From: Photobacterium swingsii
GTDB lineage: Bacteria > Pseudomonadota > Gammaproteobacteria > Enterobacterales > Vibrionaceae
DNA: 64,000 nucleotides
Direction: 5' to 3'
NCBI RefSeq assembly: GCF_024346715.1
Contig: NZ_AP024852.1
Span: 1,798,001-1,862,000, forward strand
The translations under genes and the position numbers were made by a program. Within the stretch, counting starts at the first letter, position 1; every line of letters begins with the position of its first letter. Positions 39,631-48,882 of this stretch are shown here, piece after piece. The notes under the pieces are model-generated. The model saw nothing but the letters and a program-made list of their open reading frames with translations. It did no database searches and was not told the DNA's origin.

Positions 39631-42180
39631 TTACTGCGCATTCATCGCTTTTAATTTATCACCGACAGGGCCTGAGAAGTTGTAGCCGTCGTGCTCATCC
39701 CAATTGATAGACCATGTCATTACGCCACCGAAGTTAGGGTAAAGCTTAGTTGGAACAACCGTGCCACAGTGCGTACCTTTGGTGGCACAGTCTAAAGCAT
39801 CCAAGATGTTTTGAGTTGGCGCTTGGCCTGAGTTCGCTGAACTAGGGCCCGATGGCAAACCGTAAGCGACTTGGTCATCACGCAATGGCGAAAACTGCGT
39901 CCCATCAGCAAGTGTAAAGCCTTCAACTAGCATACGTGCCGATGCTACCATCATGTCCACAGAACCTTCAGGTGCAGAGCTTCCGTTCATGTATGGGTTA
40001 GGCAAACCACCATTGTTGTAAAGTTGAACATGGAGTAGATCTAATGTATCGCGTAGTGCGTTAATCAACGGAATGTAAGCCCCCCAAATGCCGCTATAAG
40101 CTACCATACCACCTTGAACATAAGGATGTTCGGGGGCCATAGTCAGGTACATATCGCCACCCATATTGGTTTCGATTTGCTTCAATGCACGCGGTAAGCG
40201 AGCTTGAATTTGCGTACCGTGCATCAAGTTAGAGCCACTTTCTAGGTCAACGTCTAACCCATCAAAGCCCCATTCTTGAATAATGCTGGTTAAGCTACTC
40301 ACAAAGTTCGCTTCGTCAGTATCGGTATTGAGTGTAATTGTGCCTTCTGCACCACCCAGTGATAGTACGATCACTTTACCTTGCGCTTGTAGTTCGCGGA
40401 TATCTTGTTTAAATAATTCAGGGTCGAGTGCTGGGCAACTGCTGTGCATGTCGCCAGCATATAAATTGAAGTGCACCGTGCCATCGCTATTTCGATCATT
40501 GTCTGCAAAGGCTATATCAATAATATCCCAAGCAGGTGAAATTTCACGTAAGCGAATCGGGCAGCCTGCACCGTTTACAAAGTTGTGCCAGTAACCGATG
40601 AGATTATGTTTTACTGCAGATTGCTCGATAACTTTTACAGAGGCCGCAGCTGATGTTGCCGTTGCGCCTAGTGCGTCTGTTGCCAGAGCTATGACGGTGT
40701 AACTACCCGCGGAGCCTGCTGTCCAATTGGCTTGATAAGGGGCTGTGGTGTCGGTCGCAACAATGTTACCGTTCACTAAGAAGTCTACTTTTTGGATTGA
40801 TCCATTAATGGCAGAAGCCGTTGCTGAAAGATTAAAGGCTTTTCCTAAGGTAACGGTTGAGCCACTAATCGGAGACGTTAGGCTGGTGACTAGAGCTTGA
40901 TCGCTTACACTGACGAGTACCGATGATTCTGCATTATTGCCTTCGTTATCAGTTGCAATCGCTTTTAAGCTAACATCACCTAATCCTGTTGCAAGCCAAT
41001 CTGCCGTATACGGCGCAGTTGTATCTGTACCTAGATTGTCATTGCCAGCAAAGAACTGTACTTGCGTGACACTGCCGTCGGCATCGGATGCAGAAGCGGC
41101 TACCGTGACATTCGTGCCAGCAAGGATAATGCTGTTATTTGCAGGGGAAGTAATGGCAACTTCAGGCACTATGGCGCAAATACCTAAATCACTCCAAGCA
41201 TCGTTCCAATGTTGGCCGTTACCTGGCTCGTAGGCCCACGCTGCGTTGGATGAACACCAACCTGCCACATCACAGCGATACTTATGATTTAGGTTTTGTA
41301 CTGTGTCACCAACTTGATAGGTATTACCAGCCGTATAAGTTGGTATACCTTGGCATCCACCACTCTCAGAATCACCAGATACCGCCACTGTGATTGTTTC
41401 ACTAAATGTTGTCGCGTTTTCGTTATCAATCGCTTTTGATTTAAAGCTATGTGTACCTTGTTGGGCCACCCAAATGTGTTCATAAGGCGCTGCGGTATCA
41501 CTGCCGACTAAACTGTCATCGATATAGAAATCGACTTGTGAAATTGATCCATCTTTATCAGTGGCCGATGCGGCAAGAGTTAGGTTGTCATTTGCTCTGA
41601 TTTGAGATGTGTTGGTTGGGTTCGTTAGACTAATTTCTGGTGGTAAGTTATTGGTTGGGTTAGATACTGAAACATTAACTGTTTTGCTACTGGTCGCGCC
41701 TTGGTCATCGGTCACTTTTGCTTTAATGGCATGGCTACCCGCAAGAGCAGTCCAATTAGTCGTATAAGGTGCTGTGGTAATTAGTGCTAAAGAGGTGCCA
41801 TTTAATAGGAATTCAACGCTCGCGACAGTCCCATCAGGATCACTTGCTGCAGCACTGAGTATAACTGCATCACCTGTAGTAAATTGGGCATTGCTGAGTG
41901 GCGAAGTAACAGTAATGCTTGGTGGCTGATTATTGGGCGTGCCGTCGCACTGGCCTAATGCTGTCCACTCTTGCCATTGTCCTGAGTGTGCCGAAGGCTC
42001 ATTTCCTTTACTCCACCAATTGGCTTTGTATGCAATACTACTGCTTTGTACTTGCTCATTCGTGTTGTAGGCAGTGTTGCTGTCCCAGATCTCAATCTGG
42101 GAACAATCCATGGCACTCGCTTGTCCAACGGCACTTAAGCTACCTATGATGGTGCAAGCGATTAATGTTTTTTGCATCAT
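39631..42180 (-). CDS. modular GH18 chitinase with two chitin-binding and four Ig-like domains
   Basis: An 849-residue secreted chitinase. Domains in order: signal peptide (1-23); CBM5/12 chitin-binding (24-80, WDSNTAYNTNEQV and AYKANWWSKGN); Ig-like (about 84-173); Ig-like (about 177-268); a second CBM5/12 (about 275-334); two more Ig-like (about 336-517); and GH18 catalytic (about 523-849). The catalytic Glu lies in GFDGLDVDLESG, the DxxDxDxE motif. The Ig modules share a TTAPY-x-x-x-W signature. It hydrolyses chitin outside the cell, releasing oligosaccharides. ATG 42180 follows AGGGATATT. Closest to other Vibrionaceae modular chitinases. Confidence 0.94.
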   Translation of the reverse strand: MMQKTLIACTIIGSLSAVGQASAMDCSQIEIWDSNTAYNTNEQVQSSSIAYKANWWSKGNEPSAHSGQWQEWTALGQCDGTPNNQPPSITVTSPLSNAQFTTGDAVILSAAASDPDGTVASVEFLLNGTSLALITTAPYTTNWTALAGSHAIKAKVTDDQGATSSKTVNVSVSNPTNNLPPEISLTNPTNTSQIRANDNLTLAASATDKDGSISQVDFYIDDSLVGSDTAAPYEHIWVAQQGTHSFKSKAIDNENATTFSETITVAVSGDSESGGCQGIPTYTAGNTYQVGDTVQNLNHKYRCDVAGWCSSNAAWAYEPGNGQHWNDAWSDLGICAIVPEVAITSPANNSIILAGTNVTVAASASDADGSVTQVQFFAGNDNLGTDTTAPYTADWLATGLGDVSLKAIATDNEGNNAESSVLVSVSDQALVTSLTSPISGSTVTLGKAFNLSATASAINGSIQKVDFLVNGNIVATDTTAPYQANWTAGSAGSYTVIALATDALGATATSAAASVKVIEQSAVKHNLIGYWHNFVNGAGCPIRLREISPAWDIIDIAFADNDRNSDGTVHFNLYAGDMHSSCPALDPELFKQDIRELQAQGKVIVLSLGGAEGTITLNTDTDEANFVSSLTSIIQEWGFDGLDVDLESGSNLMHGTQIQARLPRALKQIETNMGGDMYLTMAPEHPYVQGGMVAYSGIWGAYIPLINALRDTLDLLHVQLYNNGGLPNPYMNGSSAPEGSVDMMVASARMLVEGFTLADGTQFSPLRDDQVAYGLPSGPSSANSGQAPTQNILDALDCATKGTHCGTVVPTKLYPNFGGVMTWSINWDEHDGYNFSGPVGDKLKAMNAQ

Positions 42181-42734
42181 AATATCCCTATCAAATGGTG
42201 TATTTAATAACAGATGAAGCTTGTTGATTTTTTCTGCTAAAAAAGAGGCTGGTATAAAGACATAAATTAAACGTCCTCTCGCTTAATCATTAGCTTATTT
42301 AAGTCAAATGATGAGGTGATTTTTAAAATAGATTCAATAATTTATATGGCATTCACAAGCTAGTTAAAATGCAAAGTAACAATATGAGTTATTTTGGAAG
42401 CGATTCGATGTTTTTTAATGCGAAAAAATAAGCGTTAAAAAGAAGGGGATCTTAGGGCATGCCGCTATCTCATTGTTATTAAAGCAAGAGGCTTGTCGGT
42501 TAATCATTTGAAGGGGCCATTGATTCTTTGATGGCAAAATCTGTACTTATTTTGTCTGTGGTAAATGAATAGACTTCCGTCAGGCATAATCACGACTAAT
42601 GGTTGCGGGTTGGTGTATCTGTAAGGGGGGATATTAAAGCCATAAAAACGCTGTTCATATTATGTTGGTGACGATATTATACTTTCAACAATATACCGCG
42701 TGAGATAAGCGCCGCCATTAAATAGTTATAAGCA
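42181..42734. other. gene-free stretch upstream of the chitinase gene
   Basis: No coding frame of credit on either strand. The left part must carry the chitinase promoter and any chitin-dependent control element; I see no strong named motif. A run of G residues near 42627 precedes the small membrane-protein gene. Confidence 0.4.
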
Positions 42735-42962
42735 ATGCAAACACATACAGCGCCAGATTTACTGCTAACTCCGGAAAGTGCCAATCAATTAAGAAAAGAT
42801 TTTACGGTGGAAAAAGCCTACCTGATAAAGCCTAAGGTGATGGAATCTATTACCGATTATCAACTCACCATTGCGACGGTGAGTGTATTCAGTTTCTTAT
42901 CCTTTTTTCTGATTTTTTTCTTAGTTGCTGAAACCGTGAAATCATTTAACGGCACATCATAA
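42735..42962 (+). CDS. small membrane protein, unknown
   Basis: A 75-residue protein with one predicted membrane span (about residues 45-67, TIATVSVFSFLSFFLIFFLV). The preceding 42 residues are polar and charged and likely cytoplasmic. No family is recognised. ATG 42735 is weakly preceded by TAAGCA, and no ribosome-binding AGGA is visible, so the gene is moderately uncertain. It stands alone between the chitinase and HopJ-like genes. Confidence 0.55.
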   Translation: MQTHTAPDLLLTPESANQLRKDFTVEKAYLIKPKVMESITDYQLTIATVSVFSFLSFFLIFFLVAETVKSFNGTS

Positions 42963-43084
42963 TGATTGGCTTTCTAAGAGGATAAGGTAAGGTTGCTTTT
43001 TCGTCAGCCGTTAATTTTAGCATTCATTCATAGATTTACTCGGGAAGGGCATCCCGAGTCATAACAATGCGTTGTGTGTTTTGA

Positions 43085-43429
43085 TTATTTGCTTTTGAGG
43101 GCTTTTAAATCAAACTTCACGCCATCCCAACCATAATGGATGAAATTTCTAATATTTAAATGGTCATTATTGTTAGGGTGTTTGATGACATCTTCACGAT
43201 AGAAACGGCCAAAGCAGGCTAAAGCCTGTTCTTTAGAGAGCTTGTGTATCTTCGCAAAAGACAGAATCTTACATGAACCATTATTTTCGCCTGCTTGGTT
43301 GCTAATATCACCATTAATGAATGCAGTAGGGGTGAAGGTGTAATTTTGATCGATAATTGCCATTGTTTGATCAAATTCGATATGGCTGGGTTCTTGTTGC
43401 ACTAACACTAAAAACTGTGACAATTCCAT
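43085..43429 (-). CDS. HopJ family protein
   Basis: A 114-residue protein of the HopJ type III effector family (PF08888), recognised from the FDQTMAIIDQNYTFTPTAFI block near residues 19-38 and IRNFIHYGWDGVKFDLKALK at the C-terminus. Although the name comes from Pseudomonas syringae, the family is widespread in non-pathogens and its function is unsettled; no type III secretion genes are nearby, so an effector role is not supported here. ATG 43429 follows GGAGAATAAATAAGCA. A GNAT gene is divergent 91 bases away. Confidence 0.85.
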   Translation of the reverse strand: MELSQFLVLVQQEPSHIEFDQTMAIIDQNYTFTPTAFINGDISNQAGENNGSCKILSFAKIHKLSKEQALACFGRFYREDVIKHPNNNDHLNIRNFIHYGWDGVKFDLKALKSK

Positions 43430-43519
43430 TGCTTATTTATTCTCCTAGTTGGTTTTTTTGCTATTACTGACACTATAGCTCGTTCGGTATGCATAAAAAC
43501 ATAGCTAAAAGGAAAGAAT

Positions 43520-43957
43520 ATGGAGTTTTCTTTACAAGCTGCATCAGAACATGACATCGCGTTTTTGTTGAAATTGCGAGAGGCTACTATGAAACAGTAT
43601 CTTGAGGATGTGGGTGAACCAACCACGACAGAGGCGTATTTAGAGCGTGTCATGTATAAGTTTGAAGATGCTAAGGTAATAAAAGTTCATGGTGAATCAG
43701 CTGGATTATTTAAAGTGTCTTATATACCAGAAAATAATCAATGGTATGTCGTTCAGATTCAACTTCATCCAGGTTATCAGAATCATAGGATAGGTCGTCA
43801 GTTACTGACTGAACTGATAAGTGTGGCTACTGAGCAAGGTGCCAGCGTTGGTTTGAGTGTGCTAAAAACAAATCCTGCGAAAAGGTTATATACACGTCTA
43901 GGATTTGAGCCAGTTGGGGAAACGAAAACTGAATTTAAAATGGAATACAATGCTTAG
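43520..43957 (+). CDS. GNAT family N-acetyltransferase
   Basis: A 145-residue GNAT protein. The acetyl-CoA motif is LHPGYQNHRIGRQLLTELIS near residues 76-95, preceded by the WYVVQIQ strand, and the C-terminal VLKTNPAKRLYTRLGFEPVG is the classic end. ATG 43520 follows AAAAGGAAAGAAT, a good ribosome site. It lies between the divergent HopJ-like gene and a small hypothetical gene. The substrate is unknown. Confidence 0.88.
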   Translation: MEFSLQAASEHDIAFLLKLREATMKQYLEDVGEPTTTEAYLERVMYKFEDAKVIKVHGESAGLFKVSYIPENNQWYVVQIQLHPGYQNHRIGRQLLTELISVATEQGASVGLSVLKTNPAKRLYTRLGFEPVGETKTEFKMEYNA

Positions 43958-44076
43958 TTTATGACTGGTTGTTAAAAGCAGAAACTTTGAGCTAACTTCC
44001 AAAACCCTCCGATTGTATTTTGTTAGTCCTAATAATGCGATTAAATAAGAATAACAATGATATAGAGGGATCTGAC

Positions 44077-44499
44077 GTGAAAAAGCCATTTGTGATTTTA
44101 GCGATTGTTGCGGCCTTTGTGTTATTAGCGCGACAACTTACCCTTAATGAGCGAACACCAATTATTGTGGAGTTACCTGATAGTCCTTCATTTACAGCTT
44201 CAAACTTATTTGATGGTGACTGGGCAGGGAAAAGGGTCGATGTCAGTGGTGATAAAATTTGTTTACAAACACGGATACTCGGCACCATTGATAATGGTCA
44301 GGTAACTTTAAAGCTAATGTACAATAACACGTTGCTGAAGGGGTGGATTTCAGCGCAAGGAAAACTGGAGCTTTACTCGGACAACCCTAGGTGGGGGTAT
44401 CGCTTCAACGGCATCGCGACGAATGACACGATTGACGGAGAATGGAAGGTGACCAATGCCCGTTGTCATGGTACTTGGCATATAGAAAAAGCTAGCTGA
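44077..44499 (+). CDS. hypothetical membrane-anchored protein
   Basis: A 140-residue protein with an N-terminal hydrophobic anchor (KPFVILAIVAAFVLLA, residues 3-18), likely a signal anchor, followed by a beta-rich domain with two cysteines (KICLQ and ARCHGT). The recurring -GTIDNGQVTLKL- and GEWKVTNARCHGTW pieces look like a small beta sandwich or lipocalin-like fold. GTG 44077 is preferred, since GAGGGA lies six bases upstream; an upstream ATG at 44035 is in a different context. No family assignment. A terminator follows. Confidence 0.7.
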   Translation: MKKPFVILAIVAAFVLLARQLTLNERTPIIVELPDSPSFTASNLFDGDWAGKRVDVSGDKICLQTRILGTIDNGQVTLKLMYNNTLLKGWISAQGKLELYSDNPRWGYRFNGIATNDTIDGEWKVTNARCHGTWHIEKAS

Positions 44500-44614
44500 G
44501 ATAAAAGCGCTAGTGTAACAGCTGTTAATTAATCTATATGAAACTTCCCCCACCGCATTGAACAAGCCTTTAAGCGCTATAATTTGAATGTAGCGTTACA
44601 TTATTCTTACTAAG

Positions 44615-44646
44615 AATCCCACTGAAGAAAGTGGGATTTTTTTTGT
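44615..44646 (+). terminator. intrinsic terminator
   Basis: AATCCCACT and AGTGGGATT form a 9-bp stem with a GAAGAA loop, followed by a T8 run. It lies about 115 bases after the hypothetical gene, so it may end a longer transcript. Confidence 0.85.
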
Positions 44647-44839
44647 CTCGGTAAACTAATTACGTTGGCATAAAAATTGATTGTTAGTTTAGTAAGTTAT
44701 GCAATTGGTTGCTATTTCTGTTAATTGAAGCTGTTCGCAATGAATAATGGATGACTTAACCCTTATATATCGATGATGACGTATCAATACATTGTGTGTT
44801 TATCACAGCTTAGGTAAAAGCGGTTAAAGGAGTACTAAA

Positions 44840-45661
44840 ATGCGAACCAAAACGAAATGCGTAATCGCAAAACAGTTATTCATTGCTTTATTGGTCTTAA
44901 TTTCTTTTCAATCGTTTGCTGATCAGAAAGAAATTGTTTTTGGTGTCGTGCCGCAACAATCAGCATCTAAATTAGCAAAGCAGTGGGGTCCTTTACTAGA
45001 GGCTTGGAGTGACGTCACTGGGATCAAGTTTCGATTCGCAACTGCTCGTGATATTCCAACGTTCGAAGAGCGTTTAGCTGCTGGCGAATATGATATGGCC
45101 TACATGAACCCTTACCACTTTACCTTAGTCAATCATGCTGCTGGGTATACTGCGCTGGCTCATGCTAAAGATAAACGAATCACAGGCATAATGGTGGCGC
45201 AAAAAGACTGGAATGGCGCTATTGATTCTTTGAATGATCAGTTGCTTGCTTTTCCTGCCCCAAGAGCATTTGCGGCATCTATTCTCACACAGTCAGAACT
45301 GCGTCAAAAAGGGGTGGTGATTACACCGAAATATGTGGGTGCGCATGACTCCGTATATATGGCGGTTGCAAAAGGCCTGTATCCGGCAGGAGGCGGTGTG
45401 ATGCGGACATTCAACAGTATCCCAGAATCTTTGAGGGAGCAGTTGAAGATTATATATAAAACGAACAGCTATACACCTCATGCCATTGCTTACCTGAATT
45501 CGTTAGACACTGAAACCGCTGAGCAACTACGTAGCAGTATCGATCCCCTAAACCAGCATCCCAAAGCAAAAGCGATGTTTGACATGCTGAGTATCAAAGG
45601 CTTTGAATCTGCTAAGGATAGCGATTGGGACGATATCGTCGGGTTAGGCATTAATCTTTAG
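44840..45661 (+). CDS. PhnD-like periplasmic substrate-binding protein
   Basis: A 273-residue periplasmic binding protein of the PhnD / phosphate-phosphonate-phosphite type. A signal peptide (about 1-27, ending SFADQ) leads into FGVVPQQSASKLAKQWGPLL and EYDMAYMNPYHFTLVNHAAG, the family's ligand-binding core with YMNPYHF at about 94-100. No ABC permease or ATPase gene is nearby. It is 37 bases before a hybrid sensor kinase and should be cotranscribed, so it probably feeds ligand information to that kinase rather than to an importer. ATG 44840 follows AAAGGAGTACTAAA. Confidence 0.9.
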   Translation: MRTKTKCVIAKQLFIALLVLISFQSFADQKEIVFGVVPQQSASKLAKQWGPLLEAWSDVTGIKFRFATARDIPTFEERLAAGEYDMAYMNPYHFTLVNHAAGYTALAHAKDKRITGIMVAQKDWNGAIDSLNDQLLAFPAPRAFAASILTQSELRQKGVVITPKYVGAHDSVYMAVAKGLYPAGGGVMRTFNSIPESLREQLKIIYKTNSYTPHAIAYLNSLDTETAEQLRSSIDPLNQHPKAKAMFDMLSIKGFESAKDSDWDDIVGLGINL

Positions 45662-45698
45662 CTCGAAGCAAATTAACGGTAAGAGTGGGGGGCGTATT

Positions 45699-47993
45699 GT
45701 GAAGTTAAGAACCAAGACAATTATTGGCATCGCAGTTATTGAGGCTCTTGCTCTTGCACTACTTATTGTTACTGGGCTGCAATGGCTAAAGTCATCGAAT
45801 GAAAATCGGTTGAAAGTGGGGACCAATCAATTAGCAAGTGTTTTTGCAAAAGCGACAAGAGATGCTGTGTTAGCGACGGACTTAGCCTATTTAGATAGCT
45901 TTGCTGAATCACTGGTCAGTGAGCAAAACCTTGCTTATATCCGAATTACTGATCGCAATGGTGTCGAGTTAGCGAGGCACGGTGATTATACTCATGTTGA
46001 TACTCGTGTTTCTCCTGCAGAGGTGACTGACGGTGTTTATGATGTCATAAGCCCAATTCAAGTTGATGGTCAGCTATATGGCAATGTTGAGATGGGGGTA
46101 ACCGTTAACGATCTCCATGTAATGCTTAGCCAAGCAACACGCTCAAGTTTGTTAATTGCTATTGCTGAAATGTCGCTGGTGGCTTTGTTCTCTTTAGCAC
46201 TAGGGACATACTTAATGCGTCGGCTTGATGTGTTAAGAAAGGGGGCGGAGAAGGTGGCCAGAATGGGGCCTGGTGCGCAAATTATGGTAACAGGCAACGA
46301 TGAGGTAACGCGCGTTAGTACCGCTTTTAACGAGATGTCTCGTTCTTTAGCGAAAGCACAAGAAAAGCTTGCAGAAAAACATCAACAACAGATTGCACTA
46401 ACGAACAAAGTCACCGAGCTAGCTCAAGTTGCTGAACATGCTAGGGATGTCATCATAATCACAGATGCGAAAGGCAAAATAACTTGGGTAAACCCCGCTT
46501 TTGAAAGCCTGACAGGCTATACCTTGTCTGAAGTTGTTGGACAGTCACCAGGCAGTTTACTACAAGGCGATAGTTCTGACCTTGAAATTGTTCATGAAAT
46601 GTCACGGAAGATAGCCCAGAAGGAAGCTGTACGCGTTGAGATTCTTAATTACGCTAAAAGTGGGGAATCTTATTGGGTTGAGCTTGATATCTCACCAGTG
46701 ACAGACAGTACGGGGGAGATTGTCCGATTCATTGCTGTTGAACGCGATATTACTCAACGTAGGCAGGTTGAAGAGCAATTAGAGACAGCACTTAAAGAGG
46801 CGACGAGGGCAACCAGAGCGAAATCGGAATTTTTGGCGAACATGAGCCATGAGATTCGAACGCCGATGAATGCAATTATGGGCTTTACAGAGCTACTGCT
46901 TGAAAAGCCTATGCACGCTGAACATCGAGAGCAGCTTGAGTTAGTTCATCGCTCTGCTGGCAATTTGGTCGCTATTATTAATGACATTTTAGATTACAGC
47001 AAAATTGAAGCCGGCAAGTTATCGCTAACTAATGAAGCGTTTGATTTACAAGAGGTACTTGAGTCAACCATAGACTTGTGTGGCTATCAGGCGAAAGAGA
47101 AAGAATTGCCGTTAGTCATGAATATTGCGCCCGCGATTAATACCAAGGTTATGGGTGATAAAGGACGAGTTAATCAAATTTTATTAAATCTGATCGGGAA
47201 CGCACTGAAATTTACAGACTCTGGAACTGTGACGGTAAACGTAGAAGCAGAATCTTTTCTTGAAACAACAAGGTTTTATATCAGTGTAGAAGATACTGGG
47301 ATTGGTATTCCAGCTGAAAGGTTACCCTATATCATGGAGAAGTTTGAGCAAGTAGATAACTCGGCAACGCGTCAGTACGAAGGGACTGGTTTGGGGTTAG
47401 CTATTTGTAAGCGTTTAATACAGCTCTATGGTGGAGAGCTGAAAGTGGAATCTGAGGAAGGAAAAGGATCTTGTTTTTCTTTTAGTATCACGCTTGTCAA
47501 TCAGCATTCCAAGATCTCGGTAGCGGCTAACCAAGATTACCCAATGCTTGATGAGAAATTGATACCTGAAGTGCTGAGAAATAAAAAAATACTTATAGCG
47601 GAAGACAGTTACGTTAATCGTCTTTTGATCGAAAAAATGCTGAACGATGCGCCTGTTGAATTAGTTTTTGCGGAAGATGGTGAGCAAGCGGTAGCACTAT
47701 ACTGCCAACATGTACCCGATATGGTTATTACCGATATATCGATGCCAAACAAAGATGGTTATGAAGCTACGGCTGATATTCGGACTTTGCAAGAGCAAGG
47801 GTATCCTTGGTGTCCAATTATTGCTTTGTCGGCTCATGCTATGACTGAAGAGCGTGAGAGAAGCTTTGCATCGGGGATGAATGATCATTTGAGTAAACCG
47901 ATAAGCAAAGACCTTTTGATTAAAATGATTTTTAAGTGGCTTTCTCTTTCTGAAGAGAATGAAAAAAAGCAAGGCGCGAAATTTAAATACTGA
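45699..47993 (+). CDS. hybrid sensor histidine kinase with PAS and receiver domains
   Basis: A 764-residue membrane sensor kinase. Layout: membrane span about 8-28; periplasmic sensor about 29-147; second span about 148-168; HAMP about 170-225; PAS about 246-365 (EHARDVIIITDAKGKITWVN); HisKA with phospho-acceptor His384 in SHEIRTPMNAIMG; HATPase (GRVNQILLNLIGNALKF, then DTGIGIPAERLP and GTGLGLAICKR); and a receiver domain with Asp679 in MVITDISMPNKDGY. It has no output domain or Hpt. It likely partners with the binding protein upstream. The start is GTG 45699 after GTGGGGGGCG. Confidence 0.93.
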   Translation: MKLRTKTIIGIAVIEALALALLIVTGLQWLKSSNENRLKVGTNQLASVFAKATRDAVLATDLAYLDSFAESLVSEQNLAYIRITDRNGVELARHGDYTHVDTRVSPAEVTDGVYDVISPIQVDGQLYGNVEMGVTVNDLHVMLSQATRSSLLIAIAEMSLVALFSLALGTYLMRRLDVLRKGAEKVARMGPGAQIMVTGNDEVTRVSTAFNEMSRSLAKAQEKLAEKHQQQIALTNKVTELAQVAEHARDVIIITDAKGKITWVNPAFESLTGYTLSEVVGQSPGSLLQGDSSDLEIVHEMSRKIAQKEAVRVEILNYAKSGESYWVELDISPVTDSTGEIVRFIAVERDITQRRQVEEQLETALKEATRATRAKSEFLANMSHEIRTPMNAIMGFTELLLEKPMHAEHREQLELVHRSAGNLVAIINDILDYSKIEAGKLSLTNEAFDLQEVLESTIDLCGYQAKEKELPLVMNIAPAINTKVMGDKGRVNQILLNLIGNALKFTDSGTVTVNVEAESFLETTRFYISVEDTGIGIPAERLPYIMEKFEQVDNSATRQYEGTGLGLAICKRLIQLYGGELKVESEEGKGSCFSFSITLVNQHSKISVAANQDYPMLDEKLIPEVLRNKKILIAEDSYVNRLLIEKMLNDAPVELVFAEDGEQAVALYCQHVPDMVITDISMPNKDGYEATADIRTLQEQGYPWCPIIALSAHAMTEERERSFASGMNDHLSKPISKDLLIKMIFKWLSLSEENEKKQGAKFKY

Positions 47994-48009
47994 AATGCTT
48001 ATCAGAATA

Positions 48010-48056
48010 ATACCAACTTAAATAAGGCTTTAGCTTACAAGTATTTAAGTTGGTAT
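48010..48056. repeat. perfect 15-bp inverted repeat
   Basis: ATACCAACTTAAATA and TATTTAAGTTGGTAT are exact inverted copies separated by 17 bases, 16 bases after the kinase stop. There is no T-run, so it may be a repeat element or an attenuated terminator. Related TATACCAATCT sequences occur at about 36393 and 53958. Confidence 0.7.
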
Positions 48057-48124
48057 AAGCGTATGCATGCTTGAAATGCAGCGCGATAATCCTTCGGCAT
48101 TACACAGTGAAGGTAAACTGATGA

Positions 48125-48292
48125 TTATGAGCAAGAACCGCAACAGAAGCCTGGCTCACCGTGTTTACCTTTTTTCTTTTCAGATGTTTCTTTTGTTGGT
48201 GTTGGCTCTACGTTATTTTGTGCCTGTTGTTTCAAAACAGCCTTAGCTTCTGAATCGTCTTTTTTAAATAGTTTTTTGAATGATAGTGCCAT
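48125..48292 (-). CDS. CCGSCS motif small protein
   Basis: A 55-residue protein too short for usual calling. It starts MALSFKKLFKK, has a charged Lys/Glu/Thr-rich linker, and ends with EPGFCCGSCS. This exact C-terminal CCGSCS is the signature of a small-protein family I recall from Vibrio and Shewanella (TIGR04101-like). The cysteine motif could bind a metal or be modified, but the function is unknown. Start ATG 48292 has AGGAGAG upstream on the minus strand. No obvious modification enzyme is adjacent; a YkgJ-like Cys-cluster protein gene is nearby on the opposite strand. Confidence 0.82.
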   Translation of the reverse strand: MALSFKKLFKKDDSEAKAVLKQQAQNNVEPTPTKETSEKKKGKHGEPGFCCGSCS

Positions 48293-48501
48293 GTGTGCTC
48301 TCCTGAGTGTTGAGTTTAAGTTGTATTTTTAATGCATGTTATTATTCCTGACCAAATAGGTCAAGTATGTATTTGCTCTGATTTTTTTATTAGTACTTTT
48401 TCACCAGTTTCGCACTGACTATAAGCAACTGATACCTTGCTGCTATTGTGACGTCAGATAATAAGATATGATGCGGGCAAATACGTATTTTGAAGCTGTT
48501 T

Positions 48502-48792
48502 ATGAATATTGAAGTCAAGAATATCCCGACTTCTGAAGTGACATGTGCTAACTGCCAAGCATGCTGTTGTCGTTTAGAAGTAATGATATTGACAGATACA
48601 GGTGTACCAGAAGAACACATCGCAACCGATGAATGGGGTGGTGAGGTGATGGCTCGTTTAGACGATGGTTGGTGTTCAGCACTGGATCGTGACACTTTGA
48701 TGTGTACTATTTATGAAAATCGTCCATGGATTTGCCGTGAGTTTGAAATGGGCTCTTATGAATGTGTTGATGAGCGTGTCGCGAATATGTAG
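48502..48792 (+). CDS. YkgJ family cysteine cluster protein
   Basis: A 96-residue YkgJ-like protein. Cysteine pattern: VTCANCQACCCRLEV near residues 15-29, DGWCSALDRDTLMCTIYENR with two more cysteines, and RPWICREFEMGSYEC. Such CxxCxxCC clusters are thought to bind zinc or an iron-sulfur cluster; function is unknown. ATG 48502 with GAAG upstream is preferred over TTG 48490, and the family begins at this strand. It is divergent from, and 210 bases away from, the CCGSCS small protein. Confidence 0.85.
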   Translation: MNIEVKNIPTSEVTCANCQACCCRLEVMILTDTGVPEEHIATDEWGGEVMARLDDGWCSALDRDTLMCTIYENRPWICREFEMGSYECVDERVANM

Positions 48793-48822
48793 GCTGAATA
48801 CCTTAGTATAAGCTAATGATTT

Positions 48823-48866
48823 ATCCCAAGCTTTGTTAAACATGATGAAAGTCTAAAGCTTGGGAT
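48823..48866. terminator. bidirectional terminator-like hairpin
   Basis: ATCCCAAGCTTT and AAAGCTTGGGAT are a perfect 12-bp inverted pair with a 20-base loop, between two convergent genes (YkgJ-like and glutaredoxin-like). No clear T-run follows, so efficiency is uncertain. Confidence 0.55.
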
Positions 48867-48882
48867 GATCGCAAACATGCAG

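Noticed and set aside
43085..43429. Type III secretion effector (HopJ)
   Set aside because: The family name is historical. No type III secretion genes or chaperones are in the window, so an effector role is not supported.
48010..48056. 15-bp inverted repeat considered as an insertion-sequence end or CRISPR-like unit
   Set aside because: Only one copy with its mirror is present, there is no transposase, and no target duplications are seen. Reported only as a repeat.
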